From Paenibacillus sp. Root52 (lineage in GTDB: Bacteria > Bacillota > Bacilli > Paenibacillales > Paenibacillaceae), in contig NZ_LMFO01000033.1 of NCBI RefSeq assembly GCF_001426865.1, positions 124,001 through 188,000 of the forward strand: 64,000 nucleotides of DNA, read 5' to 3'. Below, in pieces: positions 43,343 to 52,356 of this stretch (positions are counted from its first letter, which is position 1; each line of letters starts with the position of its first letter). Under the pieces are notes generated by a model. That model saw nothing but the letters and a program-made list of their open reading frames with translations. It was not told the origin of the DNA and ran no database searches. A program made the translations under genes and the position numbers.

Positions 43343-44122
43343 TTATTGTTCTGCTGCCCTAACATACACACGATCTCCGTGTCGATCAACTTCAACTGGG
43401 GCTTCAAAAAATTGACTCAGTACCTCAGCATTCATCAACTCGCTGGTCAATCCCTGGTTTACGACCTCACCTCTACGAAGTAGCAGACTATGGCTAAATA
43501 CAGGCAAAATCTCTTCTGTATGATGTGTAACATAAATGAGAGACGGAGCATCAGGACGCAGGGTCAGATTACGAATGCTCTCCAGTAGTCGTTCTCTAGA
43601 GAATAAATCTAGGCCATTGCAAGGCTCGTCCAGAATCAGGATACGCGGGTTGGCCATCAGTGCTCTCGCAATGAGTAGCTTCTGCTTCTCCCCTTGGGAA
43701 CACGTGCGATACTCTCGATCCCATAGATGTAGGCAACCAAGCGCGTTCATCAGTTCTTTCGCCTGTTCGAGATCCTCATCGGAACATTGGTCATACAGCC
43801 CGATGGTGGCATGTTTCCCGCTTATAACAACATTCTGCGTTCGGTCGCTTCCATGTAATTTCTCCTGTAGGGAAGAGCTGACCCATCCAATCGACTTCCG
43901 AAGCTGCCGTAAATCGACATCCCCGTAGGCATGCCCAAGCACAGAGATCTTACCTTCAGACGGCCATTGATAGCCGGTAATCATGTTAAGCAGTGTCGTT
44001 TTACCTGAACCATTCAGACCGAGAAGCGCCCAGTGCTCACCTTTGCGTACAGACCAACTGACATCATTCAACAAGGTAATCGCTCCTCTTCGCCAGGACA
44101 CGTGCTGCACATCAATCATCAT
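43343..44122 (-). CDS. ABC transporter ATP-binding protein (YlmA-like)
   Basis: This is a 259-residue ATPase. Walker A is GLNGSGKT, the signature loop is CSQGEKQK, Walker B is ILILDEP and the switch His is in VTHHTEEI. No membrane segment and no permease gene adjoin it, so it is a stand-alone ATPase, as in the YlmA/ModF-like group. ATG 44122 (third Met codon region) has AAGGA six bases upstream, better spaced than the ATG at 44128. The transported substrate or other role is unknown. Confidence 0.88.
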   Translation of the reverse strand: MMIDVQHVSWRRGAITLLNDVSWSVRKGEHWALLGLNGSGKTTLLNMITGYQWPSEGKISVLGHAYGDVDLRQLRKSIGWVSSSLQEKLHGSDRTQNVVISGKHATIGLYDQCSDEDLEQAKELMNALGCLHLWDREYRTCSQGEKQKLLIARALMANPRILILDEPCNGLDLFSRERLLESIRNLTLRPDAPSLIYVTHHTEEILPVFSHSLLLRRGEVVNQGLTSELMNAEVLSQFFEAPVEVDRHGDRVYVRAAEQ

Positions 44123-44198
44123 ATTCATTCCTTCTTTCTGTCATCCTCCATTGTCTTAGTTGTATTGTAGTCACAAAACGAAAGAGGTTCAACGGTCA

Positions 44199-45422
44199 TC
44201 ACGCTGTCCTTGGTCGATCCCTGCGCAGAAATACAGCACACACACCAAGTAGTGGTAAAAACGAACATAACTTGATAACAAACGCAACGCTGGTCACATC
44301 AATTAAGGAACCTAACACAACCGAGCCAAGTCCAGCCATGCCGAACGACAGGCCAAAAAACAATCCGGATACCGTTCCAATATGACGAGGAAGCAATTCC
44401 TGTGCATAAACAATGATGACGCTGAAGCCGGACATCAGAATTAGTCCAATCATTCCGCACAACACCATGGACAAGACGGGTCCTGCATAAGGCAGTAACA
44501 GGGAGAACGGTGCGGTGCCCGCAATGGAGAACCAGATCATCGGTTTACGTCCATAGCGATCAGCGAGTGGGCCGCCGAGCAGGGTTCCGACCATACCTGC
44601 GAATTGCAGAACGAACAGACAGATCTGCGCTTGGGAGAGAGGCAAGTGATATGCGTCGGCATAATAGAAGGCGTAGTATCCGGTCATGCCAGCGATATAT
44701 ACGAATTTGGAGAACAGCAGCAGGATAAGAATTCCCATTGTAAAAGCGATGAATCCTCTGCTCATAGGTCGAGCTACCGACTCTGCGCCGCTGGATTTAA
44801 GAGGCTGTTGCTGGCGAATGCGAGTCTCGGCAAGCTTGTCTCTGTACCAGCGACTGACATAAGACTGAATAACAATGCCGATCAGGGCAAAACCCATCAG
44901 CCACAGAAAACTACGCTGCCCATGTGGCAGCAGGATGAAGGCAACCAGTAATGGTGCAATGGCCTGTCCCGTGTTGCCTCCCACCTGGAAGATCGACTGC
45001 GCCATGCCGCGTCCACGGCCTGCCGCCATATGGGCTACGCGTGAGGATTAGGGATGGAGGATGGATGAGCCGATGCCAATCAGTGCTGCCGAAACAAGCA
45101 GCATCCATAACTCGGAAGACAAGGCTAAGCCAAGAACACCGACCAAGGAGAATAACATGCCTCCGGGGAGCAGGATGGGCATTGGCCTGCGATCTGACAT
45201 ATAACCGACCAGTGGCTGAAGAACGGATGCGGTAATATTCAGGGTGAAGGCAATCCAGCCCATCTGGGCGAAACTGAGCTGCATGGTCTGCTGGAACAGC
45301 GGGAACGCAGATGGAACAACCGTCTGCACCGCATCATTCAGCAGATGGGCGAAACTGACTCCGGCGAGTGCCCAATTGGCGGAGGAGTTGATTTGCATTT
45401 TGCTTAAAGTGGCCTGAGCCAT
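44199..45422 (-). pseudogene. fsr: MFS efflux transporter (fosmidomycin-resistance type), interrupted by one stop codon
   Basis: This is a 12-helix MFS protein of ~407 codons in one uninterrupted frame except for a TAA at codon 125 (45048-45050). The N-terminal half (ANWALAGVSFAHLLNDAVQT, LVGYMSDRRPMP) runs to GIGSSILHP, then stop, then SSRVAHMAAGRGRGMAQSIF. The family reads HPE-SRVA here, so GAA to TAA is the likely single change. The remainder to 44199 looks intact. It would encode two fragments unless the stop is suppressed or is a sequence error. It is divergent from an AraC-type regulator. Confidence 0.88.
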
Positions 45423-45537
45423 GGGAGATCACCTCGAATTATTTTTTTATGATAAAAGATGGGGGCAGATCATGTCTTTGTGAAAAGTGCTTGGAAAGTG
45501 AGCACGATTTGCTATAATGTCAGCAGGTGAGGAAACG

Positions 45538-46341
45538 ATGGAATTAAACATGACGCTAAATGGGTTGGAATTATGGAAAGCTACTGGAGGATTCGCGAAT
45601 GAGCCTCATGTACATGACGACTGGTATCAGCTAACGCTGCCGGTCAGAGGCCAATGTTATCTGGTACAGGAACAGCATGCATACCCTCTGAAAGCAGGCA
45701 TGGGGATTGTTGCCCATCCTCAAATGGAGCATCATTTTGAAATAGGTTCAGATTCGGCTGTCATAGTGATCAAGTTCCGTAAACCGCCTTTAGGAAGTTA
45801 CGAAGGCGCGGAGTTAAGTGGGAGACGGACTGAGTTTCGGCCTGCCCAGACTTTCGATCCGGCGGAGATCAGTAGCCTGTTTCGAAGCTGGCATTCCATT
45901 TTGTTAGATGACATGCCCGACTTGCTGCGAGTACAGGAAACAGAACTAGCGATTGAGACATATCTAAGACGTATGTTGATGGGGCAGGAAAATGAAATAG
46001 AAACGGTAGATACCGGTACATTCATTGATCCTCATCTCCGCCGAGTGCTTGATTACATTCACAGTGCCTACACAGGCCCAATGGATATTGATTCGATGGC
46101 GGTGGTTGCGCATCAGAGCCGGTATCATTTTATGCGTTCTTTCAAGGCTCTTACGGGATCAACACCTTATCAATATTTGCTAAATTTGCGGGTAGAAGAA
46201 GCGTCCAGAAGGCTCCGCCTTACGACTGATTCAGTAACCACAATCAGTTATGAGCTGGGATTCTCCAGCGTCAGCCAGTTGTATAGAGCTTTTCAGCGAG
46301 TGTATGTTATGACACCGATGGAATATCGGAATCAGGTCTAA
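45538..46341 (+). CDS. AraC-family transcriptional regulator
   Basis: This is a 267-residue protein with an N-terminal cupin sensor domain (HVHDDWYQLTLPVRGQCYLV, GMGIVAHPQMEHHFEI) and a C-terminal double HTH (about 165-265: MDIDSMAVVAHQSRYHFMRS, ISYELGFSSVSQLYRAFQRV, TPMEYRNQ). ATG 45538 is chosen with AGGTGAGG upstream; the frame is open seven codons earlier. It is transcribed away from the broken fsr-type gene and is the likely regulator of that transporter (inference from divergent layout). Confidence 0.9.
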   Translation: MELNMTLNGLELWKATGGFANEPHVHDDWYQLTLPVRGQCYLVQEQHAYPLKAGMGIVAHPQMEHHFEIGSDSAVIVIKFRKPPLGSYEGAELSGRRTEFRPAQTFDPAEISSLFRSWHSILLDDMPDLLRVQETELAIETYLRRMLMGQENEIETVDTGTFIDPHLRRVLDYIHSAYTGPMDIDSMAVVAHQSRYHFMRSFKALTGSTPYQYLLNLRVEEASRRLRLTTDSVTTISYELGFSSVSQLYRAFQRVYVMTPMEYRNQV

Positions 46342-46454
46342 ATTATCATGGGCAGTCTCGCGTATGCGAGACTGTATTCAAGAAAGTTACAGCCGGACAC
46401 TGATTTTTGTTGTTGCCAAACAAGTTAGACTTTGCTAAGATGATTAAAAGTTTA

Positions 46455-46468
46455 TGTAAGCGTATACA
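46455..46468 (+). promoter_or_regulatory. cre site (CcpA)
   Basis: TGTAAGCGTATACA matches the cre consensus TGWAARCGYTWNCW at 13 of 14 positions. It lies upstream of the pectin-oligosaccharide operon, implying carbon catabolite repression. Confidence 0.7.
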
Positions 46469-46476
46469 TTTAAGTT

Positions 46477-46498
46477 AAAATTACAACGTTGTAATTTT
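46477..46498 (+). promoter_or_regulatory. LacI-type operator O1
   Basis: A perfect 22-bp palindrome with half-site AAAATTACAAC and the central CG typical of LacI-family operators. Confidence 0.75.
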
Positions 46499-46629
46499 GG
46501 GCGTAGATTATTAACTCAGCTTCACAACATCAGAGTAAATAGCACTTTATGCTAATTTAATCATGTTTATTAACTATAATGAATTTGCTGAGTAGGTGTG
46601 ATTATGGAAAAAAGGTTTAATTCTATCCA

Positions 46630-46651
46630 AAAATTCAAACGTTGTAATTTT
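46630..46651 (+). promoter_or_regulatory. LacI-type operator O2
   Basis: Same 22-bp motif as O1 with two changed bases in the left half (AAAATTCAAAC) and an identical right half. It lies 153 bp downstream of O1, between a TATAAT at 46575-46580 and the permease start, so looping repression is possible. Confidence 0.75.
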
Positions 46652-46674
46652 AATCTGAGGGGGAATGATTCAAG

Positions 46675-47592
46675 GTGAAAAAACGGATGTCTACGTTGTT
46701 CAGCCTAGTCAAACGGGATAAGTATTTGCTGCTTATGTTCTCTCCAATCTTTCTGTATTACGTTATTTTCATGTACGTCCCCATGCCGGGCATTTTGCTC
46801 GCCTTTCGGAATTTCATTCCCGGTCAGGGAATGTTCAGTGGGGAGTGGGTTGGTCTAAGGTGGTTCGATCAGTTTGTGAATTCCATCTATTTCTGGAGGC
46901 TGCTGCGCAACACATTTCTGCTCGCCTTCCTACCGCTTCTATTCGGATTCTCCATCCCCATTCTGTTCGCTGTCTGTATCGTTGAGATTAAGAATCGAAC
47001 CTTCAAGCGATTTGCCCAGACCATTACTTATCTTCCGCACTTTATCTCCACTGTCGTTGTGGCAGGGATGATTATCAATTTTCTGTCCCCTACAGACGGA
47101 ATCGTCAACACCCTGATCGCCAAGCTTGGTATGGAAAAAGTGAACTTCATGATGGACGCCGGATGGTTCCGTACCATCTTCACCAGCTCGGATATATGGC
47201 AGAGCTTTGGCTTTAGCTCCATTATCTACATTGCTGCGATTATGGGCATAGACCCTGAGATGTACGATTCCGGCAAGATTGATGGAGTCAACAAATTTCA
47301 AGAGCTTTGGCATCTGACTCTTCCGAGCATCAAACCAACGATTGTCATTCTGCTGCTTCTATCGCTAGGTGGAATTATGAGTGTAGGCTTCGAGAAAGTA
47401 TATCTGCTCTATAACGGAGCTACCTACGAGACGGCCGATGTATTATCCACTTACGTATACCGGATGGGGATTGAAGGGCAGAATTACGGTTTTGCAACAG
47501 CCGTGGGTCTGTTTAACTCGATCATCACGTTTGTACTTGTATTTGCAGCCAATTCAATGACTCGGCGATTGACCAAGATGTCACTCTGGTAA
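46675..47592 (+). CDS. Polysaccharide/oligosaccharide ABC permease (LplB-like)
   Basis: This is a 305-residue six-helix permease. It starts with a GTG behind GAGGGGGA. N-terminal YLLLMFSPIFLYYVIFMYVP and MPGILLAFRNF are typical of the LplB/YteP group. The EAA loop reads YDSGKIDGVNKFQELWHLTL. It is the first gene of the pectin-fragment uptake operon, followed after 27 bases by the second permease. As elsewhere in this genome, no ATPase gene accompanies it. Confidence 0.92.
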   Translation: MKKRMSTLFSLVKRDKYLLLMFSPIFLYYVIFMYVPMPGILLAFRNFIPGQGMFSGEWVGLRWFDQFVNSIYFWRLLRNTFLLAFLPLLFGFSIPILFAVCIVEIKNRTFKRFAQTITYLPHFISTVVVAGMIINFLSPTDGIVNTLIAKLGMEKVNFMMDAGWFRTIFTSSDIWQSFGFSSIIYIAAIMGIDPEMYDSGKIDGVNKFQELWHLTLPSIKPTIVILLLLSLGGIMSVGFEKVYLLYNGATYETADVLSTYVYRMGIEGQNYGFATAVGLFNSIITFVLVFAANSMTRRLTKMSLW

Positions 47593-47619
47593 GACCATTC
47601 CCCCCAAAGGAGATCTGAT

Positions 47620-48501
47620 ATGCAAAAATCGAGAAGTGACCGGTTATTCTATGCATTTATCTATTTGCTGACCATCTTGGCAGTCGCTGTTACCTTATAT
47701 CCTTTCCTGTACGTTGTTAGTATTTCATTCAGTTCGGTGGAAGCCATCGACAAACAACAAGTGGTCTTGTGGCCAGTAGGTTTTACGCTCTCGGGTTATA
47801 AAATGGTGCTGCAATATAGCGAGTTATGGGTCTCTTTTTACAATACCCTGTGGTACACCGTCGTAGGTACGCTGCTTAATATTGTTGCGACCTGCCTAGC
47901 GGCATTCCCTTTATCAAGACAGCAATTTTTCCTGCGTAGAAAGTTGAACTTTTTCATCGCCTTCACCATGTATTTCTCGGGTGGACTCATTCCCGTCTAC
48001 ATGTTGATTACATCTCTCGGATTGTACAATACACGCTGGGTCATGGTGCTACCTGTGCTGGTCATTACATTTAACGTGATGATCTGTCGCTCCGCATTCG
48101 AAGGCATTCCGAATGAAATTTTTGAGAGCGCAAGTATCGATGGTGCCAACGAAATGACGATGCTATACCGCCTGGCGGTGCCTATTATCAAACCAACATT
48201 AGCTGTTCTAACGCTGTATTACGCCGTATTTCACTGGAACAATTTCTTCTCTGCGCTACTATATCTCGGTAAGCAGGATATGCAACCCTTACAGATGTTC
48301 TTACGCCGAGTATTGATCATGGCCTCACCTGAGGTGATGCAGAAGATGGGGGGCACCATGACTTCGGGTGCGCTGGCAGTCTCAACACTTCAAGTCCGGT
48401 ACGTATCTATTGTGGTCAGCATTCTACCGATTGTATCGATCTACCCATTTATCCAACGGTACTTCGTCAAAGGGATTACCCTCGGAGCCGTGAAAGGATA
48501 G
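47620..48501 (+). CDS. Oligosaccharide ABC permease (LplC/YtcP-like)
   Basis: This is a 293-residue permease, partner of the LplB-like subunit. Typical features are TLYPFLYVVSISFSS near the N-terminus, MYFSGGLIPVYMLI, the EAA-type loop FESASIDGANEMTMLYRLAV and the C-terminal end YPFIQRYFVKGITLGAVKG. AAAGGAG precedes the ATG. Together with the next gene it forms a complete membrane and binding module. Confidence 0.92.
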   Translation: MQKSRSDRLFYAFIYLLTILAVAVTLYPFLYVVSISFSSVEAIDKQQVVLWPVGFTLSGYKMVLQYSELWVSFYNTLWYTVVGTLLNIVATCLAAFPLSRQQFFLRRKLNFFIAFTMYFSGGLIPVYMLITSLGLYNTRWVMVLPVLVITFNVMICRSAFEGIPNEIFESASIDGANEMTMLYRLAVPIIKPTLAVLTLYYAVFHWNNFFSALLYLGKQDMQPLQMFLRRVLIMASPEVMQKMGGTMTSGALAVSTLQVRYVSIVVSILPIVSIYPFIQRYFVKGITLGAVKG

Positions 48502-48558
48502 CCTTACTGACTTGATCACCGTATGACCCAGGTTGTTCATAACAAGGAGGATTAGCGG

Positions 48559-50154
48559 ATGAGAATTAGAGGAGCAGGAAGAAAAAGTGTTATTGCAGCA
48601 ATATTGGCGATCAGTTTAGCAGGTTGTAGCGGCGGTGCAGGAACAGGAAGCGATGCAGGGAATGCCCCAACAAGCTCAGAACCTGCATTTAATTACACTG
48701 GAGCAGGGCCGGTGACTGATCAGCCTGATGCGAAGCTGTCCATTCTTGGAACGAATGCGTGGACGACTAACGTAGATCTATCTACGGCCGCCATTGTGAA
48801 AAAAATTGAGAGTAATGCAGGGGTTGAAGTTGAATGGGATCTGATTCCGCCCCAGAACTATGCGGATGCAGTCAATCCAAGGCTGGCAGCAGGTACTGGC
48901 TTACCAGATATCGTCTACTTGCCTGATCAGGATCAGCTTATGAAGTATATTAATAGTGGATTGTTTATTCCATTGAATGAGTTGATCGATAAGTATGGAG
49001 TGAATCTCCAAAAAATATATGAACAATCGCCTGCGGTCAAAGCCAGTTTAACAACGCCAGATGGTAAAATATATTATGTCCCGCAGCAAACGCTGACCAA
49101 AAACTATATGCCTGTATTTATGATCAATCAGCGCTGGCTGAAGAAGCTGGGCTTGAACGAGCCAACAACACTGGATGAGTTCACGGCGATGCTGCGCAAA
49201 TTTAAGACCGATGATCCAAATGGCAATGGGCAGGCGGATGAAATTCCATTGTCGATGGAATCTAAGTTTATTCCGATGGCATTTGGCCCGGTATTTGGCT
49301 TGGATCTATCGAACCAATTCTATGCTGATGATCAAGGCAAAGTTCATTTCAGTTACTATGAGCCTGCCTATAAGGAATATCTGACCTACCTGAACGGCCT
49401 TTATAAGGAAGGTCTGCTCGGTGTAGATTATGCCAGCACAACGAGTGATCAGGTAACATCTCGGATCTCGCAGGATTTAACGGGTGCAACGTTTAATTTT
49501 AGTTGGTATATGTCGATGGTCTACAGTCCGCTGTACAAGGATTACAACCCAGCTGAGCCTATTTTCAAAGGCATCTTGCCGTTGAAAGGGCCGCATGGCG
49601 ACCAATTCTATGTTGGACGTACACCGGTGAGTGGTATTTTCGGAATTACCCGGGATAGCAAAAATCCAGAGCTAGCATTCCGTTTCCTGGATTATGCGGT
49701 AAGTGAGGAAGCGCAGACATATTACACATGGGGTATTAAGGATGATACCTATACCGAAGAGAATGGTGTGAAGACCTTCACGGATAAAGGTAAAGATAAC
49801 GAATACATTCAGAAGCTCGGTATTGGTCCGGTCAATCTGCCTAATATTCAATCCACCGATTCTGCAGATTCGGTCGTAGCAGAGTGGCATGCCAAGCTGG
49901 ATAAGGAAATGGAATCGTATATTCGTGAACCGTTCCCGTTTGTGTATGCTCTGCCAGATGAAGCTAGCGTAGAGAGCATGTCCATGCCAGATATTACGAC
50001 GTATGTGGAAGAAATGAACTTCAAATTTATTAGTGGAGATACAAGTCTAGATCAGTTCGATAGCTATATTGAGACATTAAAGAAAATGAACATTGAGCAA
50101 GTTATTGCCGGCAGACAGGCGCAATATGACCGGTACAAAGCTGCACAGCAATAA
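48559..50154 (+). CDS. Oligosaccharide-binding lipoprotein (LplA-like)
   Basis: This is a 531-residue extracellular solute-binding protein of the larger LplA type. The signal sequence ends in LAGC (Cys23), followed by a Gly/Ser-rich linker. The mature region shows PTTLDEFTAMLRKFKTDDPN and GNGQADEIPLS, typical of this group. AAGGAGG precedes the ATG. The ligand is probably a pectin or rhamnogalacturonan oligosaccharide, judged from the GH105 and pectinesterase genes downstream. Confidence 0.92.
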   Translation: MRIRGAGRKSVIAAILAISLAGCSGGAGTGSDAGNAPTSSEPAFNYTGAGPVTDQPDAKLSILGTNAWTTNVDLSTAAIVKKIESNAGVEVEWDLIPPQNYADAVNPRLAAGTGLPDIVYLPDQDQLMKYINSGLFIPLNELIDKYGVNLQKIYEQSPAVKASLTTPDGKIYYVPQQTLTKNYMPVFMINQRWLKKLGLNEPTTLDEFTAMLRKFKTDDPNGNGQADEIPLSMESKFIPMAFGPVFGLDLSNQFYADDQGKVHFSYYEPAYKEYLTYLNGLYKEGLLGVDYASTTSDQVTSRISQDLTGATFNFSWYMSMVYSPLYKDYNPAEPIFKGILPLKGPHGDQFYVGRTPVSGIFGITRDSKNPELAFRFLDYAVSEEAQTYYTWGIKDDTYTEENGVKTFTDKGKDNEYIQKLGIGPVNLPNIQSTDSADSVVAEWHAKLDKEMESYIREPFPFVYALPDEASVESMSMPDITTYVEEMNFKFISGDTSLDQFDSYIETLKKMNIEQVIAGRQAQYDRYKAAQQ

Positions 50155-50186
50155 GTTTCCCAAGGTATGAGAGGTGTTGATTGATT

Positions 50187-51155
50187 TTGATAACCATTAA
50201 GGACATTGCCAAACTGGCAGGGGTGAGCTATAGCACAGTATCCAAGGCGCTCAACGGTGATCCTCGAATCAAACCTGCGACGAGACAGAAAGTGCTCGCG
50301 GTGGCAGAGAAGCACCAGTATCGAAAAAACATTATGGCTCAGCAGCTCTCCACTGGCAGAAGCAACATCATTGGCTTTGTTCTTGATGAACTGAGCAATC
50401 CATTGTTCTCCAACATATCAGGTAATTTACATGCGGAACTCAAGAAACGGGGCTACCAGATGATCCTCGTTGTAGCGGATGATGGGGTGGATATATTCAG
50501 TCAGTTACGTGTGGATGGCTGTATCCTCTGGGATTACGCACTCGAAGATCGGGAAGCCTTCTGGAAAAAGTTCGCTACCTTGAACATGCCTTGTTTTGTA
50601 CTCGGTACGGATGAAGCTCCGAATTCTCCTTACATCAAGATTGATCGCAAAGAAGGAATTTACAAGGCAGTACAGCACCTTCAATCCCTCGGACACAGTC
50701 GGATCGGATTCATAGGGAACTCCCAGAATATCAAGCTGGAAGGATACCGAGAAGCGCTGCAGCGTACAGGTCTTGAATTTGAACCTCACTACGTTTTGCC
50801 TGCCCACTCATCGTGGGAGGATGGATATTTTGCCATTCGAAATTATACATTTGGGCCGGAATCGCCAACAGCGTTTATCGGGCTTAACAACCTGGTGACT
50901 CGGGGGGCGCTACGTGCGCTTCTCGAAGCTGGTTATAACGTGCCTAAGGATATCTCATTAATCGGTTATGATGATCTGCCGGATATGCAGTACGCCGAAG
51001 TCGCGCTGACTACGATTGGTCCGCCGCTGGAGGAACTGGCGGCACAGGCAGCAGAGCTAATCGTATCGTTAATTCGCGGGGAGCAGACGGAATATCCGGT
51101 AGTCATTCAACCGCAGCTGAATCACCGCAGTTCAACGGCAGTTTCTCGGACGTGA
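50187..51155 (+). CDS. LacI-family repressor of the pectin module
   Basis: This is a 322-residue repressor. The DNA-binding head is ITIKDIAKLAGVSYSTVSKA with hinge-helix region KNIMAQQLSTGRSN, followed by a periplasmic-binding-like effector domain (IGFVLDELSNPLFSNI, GHSRIGFIGN, PKDISLIGYDDLPD). TTG 50187 gives the normal family N-terminus; TTG 50181 is an alternative, both served by GAGAGGTG. The two 22-bp palindromes at 46477 and 46630 are its probable operators. Confidence 0.9.
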   Translation: MITIKDIAKLAGVSYSTVSKALNGDPRIKPATRQKVLAVAEKHQYRKNIMAQQLSTGRSNIIGFVLDELSNPLFSNISGNLHAELKKRGYQMILVVADDGVDIFSQLRVDGCILWDYALEDREAFWKKFATLNMPCFVLGTDEAPNSPYIKIDRKEGIYKAVQHLQSLGHSRIGFIGNSQNIKLEGYREALQRTGLEFEPHYVLPAHSSWEDGYFAIRNYTFGPESPTAFIGLNNLVTRGALRALLEAGYNVPKDISLIGYDDLPDMQYAEVALTTIGPPLEELAAQAAELIVSLIRGEQTEYPVVIQPQLNHRSSTAVSRT

Positions 51156-51243
51156 TGACCTGAGCATCAATAACAATAACAGGTCGTTTGAGGATCGAGT
51201 TTGCAATATACAATACCGTATCACATCCTAGGAGGTTGATTGT

Positions 51244-52356
51244 ATGCCAATACAGACACAGTTATCCTGGTCTGAACGAATAGCAGAGACGATTGTAGAG
51301 CAATGTGACAATGACGGTTATCATGCATTTCCTTCTGAACGCTGGGCTTATGTTCAAGGCATGACTCTTATGGCGATGGCGCAAACGGGTGAACAGTATG
51401 GCAAAGGTGAATATATTGATTTTATGAAGCGGCATATGGATCTATATATTCAAAAGGATGGTTCGATCGCAACGTATTCGCTTGAAGAATACAACCTGGA
51501 TCAGATTAATCAGGGTAAGAATCTATTTAGTCTAATGGATGATGCTGAAGATCAGCGTTATGAGGAAGCGGCGCATCTACTCGCGGCACAACTGGCGGGG
51601 CAGCCAAGAACATCGGAAGGTGGCTTCTGGCACAAAAAAATCTATCCATTCCAGATGTGGCTGGATGGACTGTACATGTCCGCCCCTTTTCTCGCACAAT
51701 ACGCGAAAAAGTTCAATCGTCCGGAATTATGGGATGAGGTCGCTCATCAGATTTTGCTGGTTGAGCGTAAGACCCGCGATCCGCGAACAGGTCTGCTCTA
51801 TCATGGATGGGATGAATCGAAGGAGCAGGTATGGGCAGACTCCACAACAGGGTGTTCCGCACACTTCTGGAGTCGGGCGATGGGCTGGTATGCGATGGCC
51901 ATCGTGGATAGTATAGAGCATTTCCCGATCCATCATCCGAAGCGGGGAACCATTATCGGTATCTTCGAGCGGATGTGTAACGCATTGGTACGCGTGCAGG
52001 AGCAGGAGAGTGGTCTCTGGTTCCAGGTGTTAGATCAAGGGTTCCGCAAAGGCAACTACCTGGAAGCTTCAGGTTCAAGTATGTTTGTGTACGCACTTGC
52101 GAAGGGTGTTCGCTTGCGTTATTTGGAGCCACAGTTCAAGCAAGCGGCTGAGAAAGGATGGCAAGGTCTGACATCTAGGTTGGTAGAAGAGACGGCAGAT
52201 GGAGTGAAGCTGAACAGCATTTGTCATGGGGCAGGACTTAGTCTTGATCGAGATGGATCGTACAGCTATTACGTGGGTGAGCAGGTAGTAAGTGATTCCT
52301 TCATGGGGACAGCACCACTTCTACTGGCCGCGCTGGAAATGGAGCGATTGTCATGA
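51244..52356 (+). CDS. Unsaturated rhamnogalacturonyl hydrolase (GH105, YteR/YesR-like)
   Basis: This 370-residue cytoplasmic (alpha/alpha)6 enzyme removes the unsaturated uronic acid from rhamnogalacturonan oligosaccharides. Marks: WAYVQGMTLMAMAQTG, PFQMWLDGLYMSAPF (catalytic Asp), HGWDESKEQVWAD, FWSRAMGWYAMAIVD and the C-terminal GTAPLLLAALEME. No signal peptide. AGGAGG precedes the ATG. The stop overlaps the pectinesterase start (ATGA), so the two enzymes are coupled. Confidence 0.92.
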   Translation: MPIQTQLSWSERIAETIVEQCDNDGYHAFPSERWAYVQGMTLMAMAQTGEQYGKGEYIDFMKRHMDLYIQKDGSIATYSLEEYNLDQINQGKNLFSLMDDAEDQRYEEAAHLLAAQLAGQPRTSEGGFWHKKIYPFQMWLDGLYMSAPFLAQYAKKFNRPELWDEVAHQILLVERKTRDPRTGLLYHGWDESKEQVWADSTTGCSAHFWSRAMGWYAMAIVDSIEHFPIHHPKRGTIIGIFERMCNALVRVQEQESGLWFQVLDQGFRKGNYLEASGSSMFVYALAKGVRLRYLEPQFKQAAEKGWQGLTSRLVEETADGVKLNSICHGAGLSLDRDGSYSYYVGEQVVSDSFMGTAPLLLAALEMERLS

